Assembly (NCBI RefSeq): GCF_021730395.1
Contig: NC_069362.1
Location: 70,573,501 to 70,637,500, forward strand
Source of the DNA: Mercenaria mercenaria
Taxonomy: Eukaryota > Mollusca > Bivalvia > Venerida > Veneridae
Length of the DNA stretch: 64,000 nt
Direction of reading: 5' to 3'
Positions 13,466-25,590 of this stretch are shown here, piece after piece. Below the pieces are notes generated by a model. It searched no databases. It was not told where the DNA came from and worked only from the letters and a program-made list of their open reading frames with translations. The position numbers were made by a program, and so were the translations under genes. Position 1 is the first letter of the stretch; every line of letters starts with the position of its first letter.

Positions 13466-13508
<43 letters not shown>

Positions 13509-13545
13509 ACACACAAACACACGCACACACGCACACACACACACC
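13466..13545. repeat. (CA)n microsatellite
   Basis: An almost pure CA run of about 80 bp abuts the head of the SINE. It yields cysteine/valine-rich spurious frames on the minus strand. Confidence 0.95.
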
Positions 13546-13604
13546 AAAAAGGGAAATGAGTATTAAAAAATTACGTTCCTATGGATAACCCATTAAGCTG
13601 AAAT

Positions 13605-15132
13605 CTTATTTCCAGTGGGGTCCATGGGTAAAATTGATACGCCCAAAGTAAAAAAAAAAACTGAATAATATATAATAGAAACGAAATCCTTTGTCAAGAT
13701 TTAGGTCCGATTGAGACGCTTTTTTCTTGTGTCAATAAGCGTCTACGCAACTTTTGAACCGCAGAATTTCGCACGTTGTAAACAAAGTAATGACTGATGG
13801 GTTGCTTTTATGCCACACTAAATAGAAGGAATTATACCTTGAAATCTTAAATTTGCATCTGCACGGCTCGCTGAATTGTGTATAAAGATGAATGAAAACA
13901 AACAAACACTAGTTATTTCCCATCCAGAGGGCGTCACGTACAGAGCAAACAAGATATTTAGAGGCCGCTCATTTACACTAATTATAGATACTTCGAGATT
14001 TCAAAGATGATTAGTAATGATTATGAAATCTGGTGAGCATACACTTAACAGAATTATCATTTGTTGTTTCGTACCAGTAAGTATAGTCTCCAATGCCTTG
14101 ATTGCAAATTAATTAGAAGAAACGACCCTGTGTGCACAAGACACTGGCGTCCAACTTTCTGTCAATGTACATGGCTTCGTGACTCTAGGTTAAGTACTGT
14201 TAAGATATGTGCAACACAATTATAAGCGCTTTATGTGTATATTTTACCTAGTAAAGGACCATAACTCTGGTCTGACTGTGTGAAATCCTAAACAGAACAC
14301 CAGCTGCTCAATTTCACATGCTATTTGAAAATCTTGTAATGTTTTATGACTCTAGGTCAAGTACATTTTGGGATACGTGGGAAACAAACTTTTTTGTCCT
14401 TAATGCATATGTTTAACAGTCAGGGACCATAACTCTGGTCTTGCAGAGAGATATCAAAACAACTCGGTGTTTAAATTTACATGCTGAATAACATTTCTAT
14501 ATTGTTTTATGACTCCAGGTGAAATAGTTTTAATATATATGTTACACAAACTTTTAAGTACATGAATTATTAATGAACAATGACGCAAATATCCAAACTT
14601 TCTTTCAAACAAACTACTCAGTGTAGCTAAGAAACAGATCTGAGCACCTTGCGGTGTAAGACATGTGTGGTTTAGCAAGTAGTGTAATACATACAGTTAT
14701 GCAATTTTTCAGCTTATGTTCAATGCATGTTTTTTTTTTTGTGTGAAAAAACAATGACATTGCAGGATTTTAGTGTATTAAGACCTTCTTTTGCTAATGG
14801 AAAAGAAACATTTGACTGAAAGTAAAGGTATATTCCATATTACTTTGCCATGTTTTAACATAAGAAAACTGAGACCAAATCACTTTGTGAAATAGGGACT
14901 TTGTGAAAATAAAAATAGCTTCAACGTTACATGTCTTTATGGCCTTTTGTATAGCAGTTACATAATTTATTAGTGATGTCGTAAACATTTAAGGATGTAT
15001 ACCATTTTTTTTCACACTCCGTGAGCTTGAAGAACATAAGTTTCTAAGACATTTGTGGTTTAGCATATATATTATTCAGTTTTTTTTACTTTGGGCGTAT
15101 CAATTTTACCCATGGACCCCATTGGAAATAAT
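13605..15132. mobile_element. 1.5-kb element with terminal inverted repeats of about 60 bp
   Basis: TGGGGTCCATGGGTAAAATT..GATACGCCCAAAGT at the left end (13616 on) is matched in reverse complement at 15085-15130, ending CCCATGGACCCCATTGGAAA. The arms are nearly identical apart from the length of an A/T run, so the insertion is not ancient. The interior has no open frame of note and contains tandem paragraphs (14150-14590). It is a large MITE-like, non-autonomous DNA transposon. The target duplication is not clear. Confidence 0.7.
14150..14590. repeat. tandem units of about 180 bp inside the 13605 element
   Basis: Successive paragraphs share ATGACTCTAGGTNAAGTA and GGACCATAACTCTGGTCT, recurring roughly every 180 bp (near 14175, 14345 and 14510). 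It is an internal, non-coding array. Confidence 0.6.
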
Positions 15133-15188
15133 CCCACTTCATGTTATACGTATTTCAGGTCTTACAGGTTACTATGAATATACGGTTA

Positions 15189-16232
15189 TGACACGCCAAT
15201 TGTCCAATTATTAGGTGAACCCCAGTTCACGGTCGAAAAACTAGGATTAACGATCGATAAACCAGGTTTTTTGAACGTAAAACCAGGTTTTTCGAATACT
15301 AACCTATATTTTCGAGGGAAAACACAGGATAACGCCGTAAACCATAGTTCACGCTCGTAAACCTAGGTTTACGCTTGTAAACCCAAGTTCACGGTCGTAA
15401 ACATAGGTTTACGTCCGTAAACTATGGTTTACGACCGTGAACCGGGGTTCACGAGCGTAAACATAGGATAATGACCGTAAACATAGGATAACGACCGAAA
15501 GTCGTAGTTCAGTCGAGAAACCTAGTTTATCAAACGTAAACCATGTTTACGACCGTGAACTTGGGTATACGAGAGTGACCCTAGGTTTACGTTCGATAAA
15601 CTAGGTTTCTCGAACAAAACTATGATTTTCGGTCGTAAACATAGGTTGACGTTTGTAAACTATGGTTCACGCTCGTGAACCGAGGTTCACGCCAGTAAAC
15701 ATAGGTTCATGTTCAATCGAGAAACCTAGTTTATCGAACATAAACATGGGTTAACGTTATCCTATATTTTTGCTCGAAAATTTAGGTTAGTATTCGATAA
15801 TCCTAGTTTTTCGACCAAGAACGTAATTATTGGATAATTGGCTTGCCGTGAACCTATGTTTACTAAACTATGATTTTCGGTCGTTTTCCTATGATCACGA
15901 GCGTGAACATATGTTTACGGTCGTTAACCCATTTCACGGTCGTAAACCCAAGATCACGGTCGTTAACATAGGTTCACGCTCGTGAACTTAGGATAACGAC
16001 ATAATTTCATAGTTCAACTTCAATCGAGAAACCTAGTTTATCGAACGTTAACCTATGTTTACGAGCGTGAACTATGGTTTACGGCGTTATCCTATGTTTT
16101 CGCTCGAAAATATAAGTTTGTATTCGAAAAACCTGGTTTTACGTTCGAAAAAAACCAGTTTATGGATCGTTAATCCTAATTTTTCGACCGTGAACCTGGG
16201 TTCACGTAATAATTGGACAATTGGCGTGCCAT
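15189..16232. repeat. array of 20-bp palindromic words with inverted termini
   Basis: About 1 kb is built from a 20-bp period in which GTAAAC and its reverse complement GTTTAC (or GTGAAC/GTTCAC) alternate every 10 bp, separated by variable short words such as CTAG, ATAG, CCAA, TATG and linkers such as CTCG, GTCG, ACCG, AGCG. The register is exact for nine units from 15321 to 15500. The outer arms (CACGCCAATTGTCCAATTAT at 15193 and its complement ending near 16228) are inverted, and the next roughly 150 bp are also inverted copies. A third internal end-like motif occurs near 15825-15850. TATACGGT flanks both sides, possibly a target duplication. No protein is encoded. It looks like a foldback, MITE-like element made of a palindromic minisatellite. 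Confidence 0.75.
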
Positions 16233-17057
16233 ATACGGTAATATCAGTATTATGAAAGCATAAATGTCACAAACAGATCTTTATCATTTTATATGTTTAC
16301 ATATTTAAACAACCAACCTTTCTTTAATGGAAAACATGTATTTAAATCTACAAAAAATCTGTAGTTCGGATTTGAAAATTATTTTGCTGCTTCAATGACA
16401 CAAAATAGTGCTTCAAAATAGAAAGAAAGAAGTTGGGGTCATTATGGATCTTAGAGATATATTTTTTAAAAAAAGCCTTTAAAAACTAGTGAATTTTCAT
16501 TTTTGAAGTTTCAATTTAAAGGTTATAGGAATGGTTTTTTATCTTCTATATTTTTCTATACATATTACCTTTCTATGTCAAAAAACAAAACAAAATAAAA
16601 CAATTAATTCATGTTTGAATATCTTTTTTTATAAAATATTTTATACTAACATATATAATGCCTTCCAAAAAATATTTCATGGCTTATTTCCCCCTCATCA
16701 CACATTATAATGTACAGACTCACCAGCAGTTATTAAATGTTTTATCTATTTCAGGACTTAACGCTATCTTGCCTACAGAAGGTTTGTGAGATGGATCTTT
16801 CATATTGCCGAAGAAGATGCGGAAAGTTCTCCCAGCTTGTGTTGTCACCAGTATAAGGAAAAAAAAATCAATCTGAGACATACCGTGGTTTCAAATACCC
16901 TACAGTGTTCAGTATCAGTTGTGAATTTTACTTAGGATTTATTTATGATATATATCTATTACTGAATAGGTTTTCGAAGCCATTAAAATAAATATCAGCA
17001 AATATATTTTTTTCTGTAATTTCTCATATCAACGTTTCTTTTTTAAAGGGCAAAAGT

Positions 17058-17160
17058 AAACAAGAGGGCCATGATGGTCCTAGATCGCTCACCGTAGTTA
17101 TGCATTTTCTACTGAATACATACAGGCAGGCAGTTTCTACTGAATACATACCGGCAGGTA
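17058..17160 (+). repeat. AACAAGAG-hairpin repeat terminus with short tandem duplication
   Basis: AAACAAGAGGGCCATGATGG begins with AACAAGAG and continues into a GGGCCATGATGGTCC hairpin. Shortly after, TTTCTACTGAATACATAC is present twice in direct repeat (near 17106 and 17132), each followed by a GGCAGG variant. This is the start of a common non-autonomous family; its right end is not defined. Confidence 0.45.
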
Positions 17161-18244
17161 CTTTGTGTGTTGGGCTAGATAATATACATATAATAATTCG
17201 ATGAAATTTTACATTTCAGTTGTAGCTATTATTAAATATATCAGTCAGAAAAATATCAAAACCACGCTTGATCTACTTAAATAGATATTTGAAATTACCA
17301 ACCCCTAACCTCATTGTGCATTTTACGTTAAATAAGGTTAAATAGTACGTTATTAGCCATATTTTGATGATTAAGCATTTATTTTCGGCATAAATTTTGT
17401 TAGGAAAAATATTCAAAGAAATATACCCTGAAAAAAAAACGCTGCTACATCTTTAAAGTGGCTGTTCACAAGCACAAAACTCGATTAAGCAAAGATAGTA
17501 AAAGCTAAGTTAACACATTATATATTTCTACTCCAGACACACTAAAAACCTACTCGCAGCATTAAGCCATGCGAGAAATCTTGCCAGCTCATTACACGCG
17601 TGTTATCCGATTTTCATTTTGTTGAAAGCGAGTAAGAGCTACGATGTTATGAGTACCGTTAGGACACCCGACTACTATCTTTGCCATGCGCGAAGTTCAA
17701 TTTCACGATGGCGAGTCGCAAGACTACGATGGCGTAGCGTGAGATCATAATGCCGAAACGTAACTGAAATAATTTCGCACTTCGTAATTCTGATTTTGCA
17801 CGTCCCCAGAGAGAACGCGACGGCCCTGACGGAACACTTAACTTACGAGATGAACTGACCTTGAAAAGATAGAAGATATGATAGTTTCACAGAATGACCT
17901 ATCAGTCTAAACTATTTACATATACATTTTCTGCTGAAATGACGAAACTCGAGTTATGTAACACAGGCGATTGAGATTTTGTCTTTGTCAAATTACAGAC
18001 AAATATGGTAGACATTATTGATGAAGTTCGAAATTATAGCATCATTTTTTAGATATAATCAAATGAGTCTTATGCAAATGGTGCAAAGGAATGAAATGAA
18101 CGACATTTGTAACAAAGAAGAATGTTTTTCCAACAGGAATAGCCACGGTCAGAGAACTTTCTCCGAAACGAAATCATACAGCAGTCTATGTATTGTAACG
18201 CATTTAGACAACAAGAACAAAACTATAATAAGCTAATAAAGAAA

Positions 18245-18310
18245 TTACGGTAGGGTATCACCTTGGAGCGGCTAGTGGCTAAACCACCACTGGAGAGTTT
18301 ACATCATTCT
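18245..18310 (-). repeat. fragment of the retroelement 3' tail
   Basis: In reverse complement, ACTCTCCAGTGGTGGTTTAG followed by CCTTGG-like words parallels CCCCAGTGGTGTTTTTGCCA at 24196. It is short and diverged. Confidence 0.35.
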
Positions 18311-19063
18311 TAATCCACACTATGTTCCAGTCACAGGATGTAAATCACAAAGCATGCTCGGTAAATATTCATATAAAATAAAATAGAACTTCAATAAAAA
18401 ACATATAGACATATGTTCAATGCAATTGCAGAAAGCAGGTCAACAAGAGGGACATTTCAAGTGCCAGATGAAACGGCCCTTGAGCAAATCAGTTTCAGTG
18501 GGCTTTAGGAACAACCTGAATCACATTCTGCTACAACAAAAACAAAGGAACAAAATGCTTACAGAACACCACAATCAGTTTTACATGAATAGATTTGAAT
18601 AACGTTTCAGCCTTGAAACTGTGCTGATATCAGTTGAGTGTAGTATTGAAGCAAGTCAGATAAGACGACATGTACGGGACACTTGGTTCTTGTGAAATTA
18701 TTCAAACTTCAAATATCACTATATTTGTTTTCAGTTGAAATGTTTCATTTAAGTAAATTTTTTAAAGAATTTTTCGGAGCTCATGAAATGAACGACAGAA
18801 TAGGATCTGTGAATTCTTGAATCGCGCCATTCGTGTTTAATTTGCTGATCATATTCTGTCGTTCATTTCGCATGAACTCTGAAAAAAAATCTACATTATA
18901 TTTCCTAACAGCGGGAATTGAACAATTAAGCAGCGTTATCGTAACTTTGGCGCCTTTCCTTTTGCGATTCATACAAAATGAACGTGATAACTTCAATAGA
19001 ACGAATGGGAGTATCGTGTAATCAACGCTTAAAACTTTGTTTGTTTATTTTAGGTTTTGCCGC

Positions 19064-19066
<3 letters not shown>

Positions 19067-19111
<45 letters not shown>
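19067..19111. repeat. (TC)n microsatellite
   Basis: A pure TC dinucleotide run of about 45 bp. Serine/leucine repeats read from it are artefacts. Confidence 0.95.
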
Positions 19112-19112
<1 letters not shown>

Positions 19113-19744
19113 ATATTTCGGTCAATATATGGCGAAATTCAATTTCCAACAGTGGTCATCGTTCCAGTAACAGTATTAACTGGTTCTTTGCAAGTAATTT
19201 TCAACTTTTCCACAAGTATCAGAGATGAAAGACGAATGTTACAATGTCTTTATCAAATTGTCATGAAAACATACATCTAGCCCAGGGATCATGACCCCAC
19301 AATCCATAGCACAATCCCCTTTTGAGCTCTATGGGTGACAGACTACAATTGATTACAAGACTGAGTCAAAGTTGAAGGGTTTATTTAAACTGAAGTCACG
19401 AATATGTTATTCAATTAAGTCACGATGCGCCCTATATAGATTGACAGGAGCTGATAAGGTAAGCATTCCACATTTCCTACACGGAGTAACCTAATATTTG
19501 CTTGATGTAGGTTAAGTCCATCTGAAATAGCCTTTATCTCTATTTCATCAAATAGTCTGCAAATGAAATACTAAAATGGAAACCACTGAATTGCAATTCT
19601 TCTTCCGTCCTGCTATATACATATTATAATTTGTAATTTCGGTGCGCTTCCATGGTTTGTGCAAATCGTAGATTATCTTTCAACTTAATATATCATATGT
19701 ACAGCGTTTTTGGCGCAGTTGGTAAATCTGCTACACAGGATGTA

Positions 19745-21100
19745 ATATCATATAAATACTGCATTCCTGAGAGGGTGATATGAAAAATGTTAATCTCGAT
19801 ATCTATGAATATCGACAGAGGCGTCAGTCGAGGTCTATAGGCCCTATTAATATTTCGAGAAGTGAACATTTTTCTTATTACCCTCTCAGGAATGCAATAT
19901 TTATTTCATTATATCGAAAACATATAAAGATCAAAATATTTACTGAAAAATCAACATAATGAGTTAAATGATTTTTTTAAATAATCATTAAAAGCACATA
20001 ATAAACACCCAATAAGAAAAAGACAGTAGGAATCTTTAAAGAGAGCACATCAAAATTGTTGCAAATTTTCTATAGCAGCCGAGACGTTCATATATAAACC
20101 CCTACATTTATGCGCTTGCGTCAGTGCCGAAACATTCGAAAAACGTTGATTGTTTTCTTATTTCTAAACGAAACCTATACGAGTAAGCACTCATTGGCTT
20201 AGTTAGATCATTTCCTTTCCGACGATCATACCTTCTGTTTACATTTTGATAAAAACTTGCTTTCGAAAAAATTGACAAGGAGAGCAAATATTTAAATAAA
20301 AGAAAAATCGGCAGGGTTCACACATGCATGAATACAAGAACACAATTTAATCCTACAATATATATAACCGCCTCGTCAAAATTGATCGTTTCAGTCTTTT
20401 ATCAATGCAAAATTATCATATCACCCAACGGGACATATGAAAAATAATATAACATGCGCAGAAAACCAAAACAGCGCTGTTGCGCATGTGATATCAAATT
20501 TCGGATCATATCACACGTGTAGAAAAGAATAACGATTTTGCGCATGAGATATTAAATCACTGGGGAATATGAAATATCATTCAAGTTAAACTATTTGGAA
20601 ATTTATATTATACATTTATATGAGGTATAATAACACATAAATATTGCATACCTGAGAGGGTGATATGAAAAATGTTCACCTCGATATATATGAATATCTA
20701 ACGAGGCGTTTTATTATACTGAAAACATATAAAGTCAAAACATTTACTGGAAAATCAACATAATGAGTTTCTTCTCAAGCAATATGATTGGTTTAACCGA
20801 GACGTTCACATACGTACATTTATTCGCGTATTTCAGCGTAGCGTCAGTACCGAAACCGACAGCAATACCATTTGAAAAACGGCGATAGCTTTCTTATTTC
20901 TAAACGAAACATAATATTATGTGTGCGCACTCATTTTCCTATCCGGTGATTACAAATTCGATTCAAAATTTGATAAAAAGTTGTTTTCAAAATTTTTGGC
21001 ACAAAGAGCAAGTCATTAAAAACGAAAATTCGGCAGGGTTCATACATCCACGAGCACTAAGAACACTAAACAAATCCTATAATATATAGGGCATTTATGT
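19745..21100. repeat. duplicated foldback element, second copy half-deleted
   Basis: Copy 1 (19745 to about 20366) opens with a foldback: GCATTCCTGAGAGGGTGATA at 19761 is inverted at 19876-19896. Copy 2 (about 20637-21089) keeps only one arm (CCTGAGAGGGTGATATGAAA). The flanks after the foldback are shared by both copies, including AAATCAACATAATGAGTT, the CGAGACGTTCA region, TTTCTTATTTCTAAACGAAA and CGGCAGGGTTCA. The pair is therefore a tandem segmental duplication and not two independent insertions. No coding is seen. Confidence 0.65.
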
Positions 21101-21317
21101 GAGGTATAATAATCAGTAATATTTATTAGCTGCCTCCTAGTGGTACATAATTCATGCCACATTGTATCATATTTCTTCAAAGATGAAAAGTACACACTTT
21201 GTATAGACATGGCATTAGTTCTGTTCTATAATACAGTAATTATAGACGCCTGTGTCAAATTTCAGTCACTTTTATAATAAAAAAATAGCATTTTAATTAA
21301 AGCTGCTCGCCCGCACA

Positions 21318-21428
21318 AATTTTTACGGATTCACCGCACTATATGGTTATGTAGGAAAAAGTAAAGCGTTGCAAACGGTTTATTATTTTTCAATATAGCC
21401 ATATAGTGCTGTGAACCCGTAAACGTGT
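21318..21428. repeat. foldback repeat
   Basis: CACCGCACTATATGGTTATG (left) and CATATAGTGCTGTGAACCCG (right) are inverted around a centre of about 50 bp. This is a small MITE-like palindrome. Confidence 0.5.
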
Positions 21429-21429
21429 T

Positions 21430-22870
21430 TTCATCAGTCATTTTCTCAAAACGCTACGTAGATTTTCGCTTATTTTGTTGATTATACCTTTTCATTTTAT
21501 ATTCTTGTTACAAAAATGTTGCTTTTGAGAAATTTATTTTTTTTTGACCAAAATGAGGACGAGAAGCTTTAAAGGATATTATAATAAATAACAAATTGTT
21601 AACCAAAACGGTCATTTACTTCTATATCACATTAATTTGTAGTAACTGCGCTATCTTTGGTATCAAAATATTTCTGATATTCAAGCATTTCTGTCGTTTT
21701 TATACCATGCTTTTTGTTATTATGATAGGATAGCTTTCATTTATACAGCGCTATAGAATTGAAACATTATGGAGTTTAAAAGCTATTACATTATTGCAAT
21801 AGTAGACCTTGGAAATTAAAATATTACTACTTTTGTCTTGATGTTGTCCGTTGCTGTTTCAGCACAACTGGACAAAGCAAACAGCCATGAACCTGGGTGC
21901 ATAAGTTTGAATTTCTGTCATAATGAAACAGTAAATATGAGTAATATCAATCAGTTGATTATCATGCAAATAATGTTTTTAGTTTAAAGTAAAGATTATA
22001 ATAATGTCATAGAAACGTCCAATGGAACTGACCTCGTGAGTATGTTGCAAGGGTTGAACAATCTAGGACGGAGTGCACTGTATAGGTTCAGAGCTGATAA
22101 CGTTAGTATATTTCGTGTCCTTCACAATGTAACCTAATTTTCCTCTTGTTCGTCTAAAATTATAGAAGGCATATTTGGAAGAGCATTCATAACTATTCTG
22201 ATAAATATTTTCCAGTGAAACATAAAACTGCAAGTTCTAGTAAACGAGCATTCTCAAATAACAGAGGCCCACTGTTGTCTCGAGAAGCACTGTGTCGAAC
22301 CTTTGATAGACGAGAATGATTAACAGCGGGCAGCTGCCGTTAGCGGTAACATTATACTATACCTATATCTCGATTTCCGTTAATCACCCTGAGTAAAAAC
22401 CTGGGGGAAAAGTTTCAAAAATTTAGTTACATGTTTATGCCCTTCTATAAAACACACATTTGCTCTGTATGTGTTGTCACGCAAACGCAAATTTCCTAAA
22501 GCACGTGTATTGAAAGCACATTTATACGATGTTCTTAAAAGTGCAGATAGAAAAACGGAGCAAAATGCTCCTTGGTCATGTGATCGCGATCACGTTGGAT
22601 ATTTCTGGTGCGAGAGGTCTAGAATTCAAGTCCAACTTTTTTCCATATATGTTTGTTTGCTCCCCATTTTACCTTGGAACCTTTATGTTTTAATTCTTGT
22701 ATTTGCTTTTATTTCATTTTTAGTTTTATGCGTGTATACACTTATCAAAATTGCTTAGTACTATGCTAAAGAACATGGGTCTACAGTTTCTATACCTTAT
22801 AAAAACGTCGTGACGTGATGTTAAATTAATGGTACAGATCTATGTGAATTGCTGATAAGTATTATTACCT
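21430..22870. other. intergenic DNA, no gene seen
   Basis: The sequence is AT-rich. The frame at 22471-22758 ends in a hydrophobic stretch but shows no homology I recognise, no start context and no splice partner. Confidence 0.4.
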
Positions 22871-22899
22871 TCGTTTGCTGACTTGCCTTAACAAAAACA

Positions 22900-24260
22900 A
22901 TACAATTACAATTGAGATAGGAATTACGATGAAAATTATGTTTTCTCAGTTTAAAAATGTATTTAAAAGAAAGCAGCCAAGCTTTATTGTTGCTAAACGA
23001 AAACTAGGCTTTACATCAGGTTTGGGAATGCAGTTTTTAAACAAGTTGTTGGTATTCCCATGAGAACAAATTGTGCACCCCTTGTCGCAGATTTGTTTTT
23101 TATATTGTTATGAAAGAGACTTTATGTTGAGCCTTTCTCCAGATACGCAAGCAGATATTATAACTGCATTTAATAATACATCACGCTATCTGGATGATAT
23201 TCTTAATATGGATAATCCGTTTTTTGGTCATTTGGTGGGTACTATTTATCCTAGGGAGCTTCAGTTAATTAAAACTAATAATTCGGATACTGATGCTTCA
23301 TTTTTAGATTTACATCTCTCTATTTATGACAATATTATACATACCAAAATTTATGACAAGAGGGATGATTTTAATTTTAGTATTGTAAATTTTCCCCATT
23401 TGGATGGGGATGTACCTCAGGCTACATCTTATGGGGTATATATTTCTCAATTAATTCGGTTTGCCAGAGCGTGTAGTCATGTCAAGCATTTCAATGAACG
23501 TAATCAATATATTACAAGTAAACTTCTTCAGCAAGGCTACCGTTATTACAAATTGCGTAAATATTTTACTAAATTTTATTATCGTAATTCTGATTTAGTT
23601 TTAAAATTCAATAGTAATTTAAAGACACTTCTGCGAGAAGGTATTTCTAAACCCGTTTTTATGGGGATGTGGTTTACAAACTTCGTAAGATCTTGGGTCA
23701 TGGTAATTTTCCAAATGTATTTGAAAAGATTATCAAACGTTTTATTAAAAGAGGTTACGACCCAGCTGTTTTGAGACATACCGCATGTTTAGTGTTCAAC
23801 CCGTTTACAGTTGGACACTACGCTTCCCTCTTTGATTGCGTCTGACGGAAGAGGGGGAGGACTCTATGATGAGCAGTTTTTAAATCCTACCAGGACTGAA
23901 CTGTTTTGATATTTGTCTTCTGGCCTGTTTCGTCGGGCCTTTAAGGGTGTTTCTCTTGTTGCTCTGTCTTCTGAAAAGGCATTGAGTACATACGTTTTTT
24001 TGGTTCTTAAGGTTTGCTTTTTATATATTTATACAGGAGCATTTTTGTGTTTTACATGCCATGCCTTTTTGTTTCCATTACGTGTGTTAGAGATTCACCT
24101 GGAGGGGATTACTTTTATTTACACTGTCCCATGTCTTTGGAACATGGTGGGGGTAAGAGTGAGGTTGGGTGCGCAACATAAACCGGTTTAAGCTCCCCAG
24201 TGGTGTTTTTGCCACTGACCGTTCCAAGGCGGTGCCCCACTATGTTCCTTTGTTTGTTCG
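22900..24260 (+). mobile_element. fragment of a non-LTR or Penelope-like retroelement with 3' tail
   Basis: The open frame at 23073-23774 encodes the C-terminal half of a reverse transcriptase. It shows the catalytic box TSRYLDDILN, then FLDLHLSIYDN, KIYDKRDDFNFSIVNFP and GVYISQLIRFARACSH, a series I recall from an endonuclease-poor RT family widespread in molluscs and cnidarians. Just upstream (near 23055) the box PMRTNCAPLVADL is still readable, and downstream a conserved tail (VFNPFTVGHYASLFDC) appears in another frame, so the copy is interrupted. The fingers region and any endonuclease are missing. From about 23850 a non-coding 3' tail follows; its end (CCCCAGTGGTGTTTTTGCCA) is dispersed elsewhere in the window. 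I cannot decide between LINE and Penelope class from this fragment. Confidence 0.7.
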
Positions 24261-24395
24261 TTTTGTCCTTGTGTGTTGACTTTGTGTACGCGCGTGTGTG
24301 TATGCTTATTGTTCGTCTTGTCCTTATGTGTTGGCTCTGAGTGTGTGTGTGTGTGTGTGTGTGTTGTTCGTTTCGTCCTGATGTGTAAGCTTTGA

Positions 24396-24430
<35 letters not shown>
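24250..24430 (+). repeat. tandem tail units with (GT)n runs
   Basis: Three units of about 55-65 bp each contain TTGTTCGT..GTCCT..TGTGT followed by a growing GT run (24341-24364 and 24398-24430 are pure). They follow the 3' tail of the retroelement directly and may be its terminal repeats. Confidence 0.7.
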
Positions 24431-24434
<4 letters not shown>

Positions 24435-25374
24435 GTGCACGCGTTTGCGTGCTGGGGGTTCGTTTTGAGGAGGCTGCGCTTTTGGTGCGTGGCATTCCCT
24501 GTTTGATATTTTTCTTTGTTTTTTTGAAACAAATAAATTTTATTTGTTTTTGTTGTCAGTCAAAATGTAACTGAGCATGCGGAGACTTTCAAAATGTAAG
24601 GTTATAGACAAGTGTTTTATTGTTCTTCCTTTTTATTCTTTTCATTCCATAAAATAAAAGTTTCTTGATTGAGATATAAACTGACCTGTAAATGCGTTAT
24701 TAGTCGTCAAAAATTAGGTTACTAGTACTTAGCTAGGTACGTAGTTTTTTTTATAAGAGTGGACTGAATTATTGATGTATGGATCATGTCCTTGCACTTT
24801 ACCCAATATTAATTGTGAATTCATTTTCGTCTACGGTCAGTGACTTAGATTTGAGAATTTGTACTTATCTACTGTATAATGGTAAAGAATCTCATAAAAG
24901 TCGAATCGTGACTGCTATTTCTTATACATGTACTTTCATCATTCTGTAACTAAATATAGTGAACTTTTCGTGACACAGTTGTAACTCTGTATAAATTTGA
25001 GGACAATTCTCTGACATACTACCATATGTTATACCAAAGTTCAAAATTGTTCATCTGGTCTATTTGGAATCACATGATTTACAGTTTACATGTATTTGCT
25101 GAATATATACCGGTAACTTTATTAAAATAACATGTTCAAGAATAAGCCACAGTATACAGTATCCTGGCTAAAATTTATGCTTGCCAACTTACATGACTGT
25201 ATGTTCACTGTCTTGTTTCTATGTTTCCTCACTCATGTATTCTTAATGGCTCACACAAATGTTTGCTGGATTACATTTATACTTGCTGGATTACACGTAT
25301 GATTACAGGCTCACATATGTGTTTTCTGGCTGACATTTCACTAACGCTATTCAGTAATAAAACCTGTGAAAAGA

Positions 25375-25590
25375 TCCTTTGGACGCATAGAACGCAACCA
25401 AGCAACATAATACCAGACTTGGTTTGATTAAGCCTGTTCATGAGAGGTAATGAAATATGCAACACCCCTCACGGCCCCCACCCCCCTAGCACCGGATTAA
25501 GTGGAATTCTATTATAGCAAAAACGAATGTTCTCCCTGATCCCAAAGACCAGAAAATATAACAACACTGAGTAAGGGGAGACATTTTACA
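25375..25590 (+). repeat. dispersed repeat family X, uninterrupted copy
   Basis: It shares CAACCAAGCAACATAATACC, AAGCCTGTTCATGAGAGGT, GTGGAATTCTATTATAGCAA, CTGATCCCAAAGACCAG and AATATAACAACACTGAGT with the copies at 7290/8476 and 51380. It contains a C-rich tract (25464-25487) whose complement is G-rich. Confidence 0.6.

Larger units (their letters stand above)
16233..19744. other. intergenic DNA, no gene seen
   Basis: Apart from the repeat landmarks listed at 17058, 18245 and 19067, I see no coding or RNA feature. The open frames at 18018, 18420, 18781 and 18833 overlap on both strands and have no domain. Confidence 0.4.

Noticed and set aside
13221-13547. 108-codon minus-strand frame rich in Cys/Val
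   Set aside because: It reads through the (CA)n microsatellite and the SINE head; the composition is an artefact.
15189-16232. CRISPR array
   Set aside because: Units are palindromic, 20 bp, with no constant repeat plus unique 30-bp spacer pattern and no cas genes; the context is animal DNA.
16055-16255. 66-codon frame in the palindromic array
   Set aside because: It is an accident of the repeat words; no start context or homologous unit frame elsewhere in the array.
18978-19280. Ser/Leu-repeat protein on the + strand
   Set aside because: It is driven by the (TC)n run, with no flanking domain.
22471-22758. 95-codon frame with a hydrophobic C-terminus
   Set aside because: No homology recognised, no splice partner, and the surroundings are intergenic repeats.
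24115-24532. His/Thr-rich minus-strand frames
   Set aside because: They are translations of GT/CA microsatellites in the retroelement tail.
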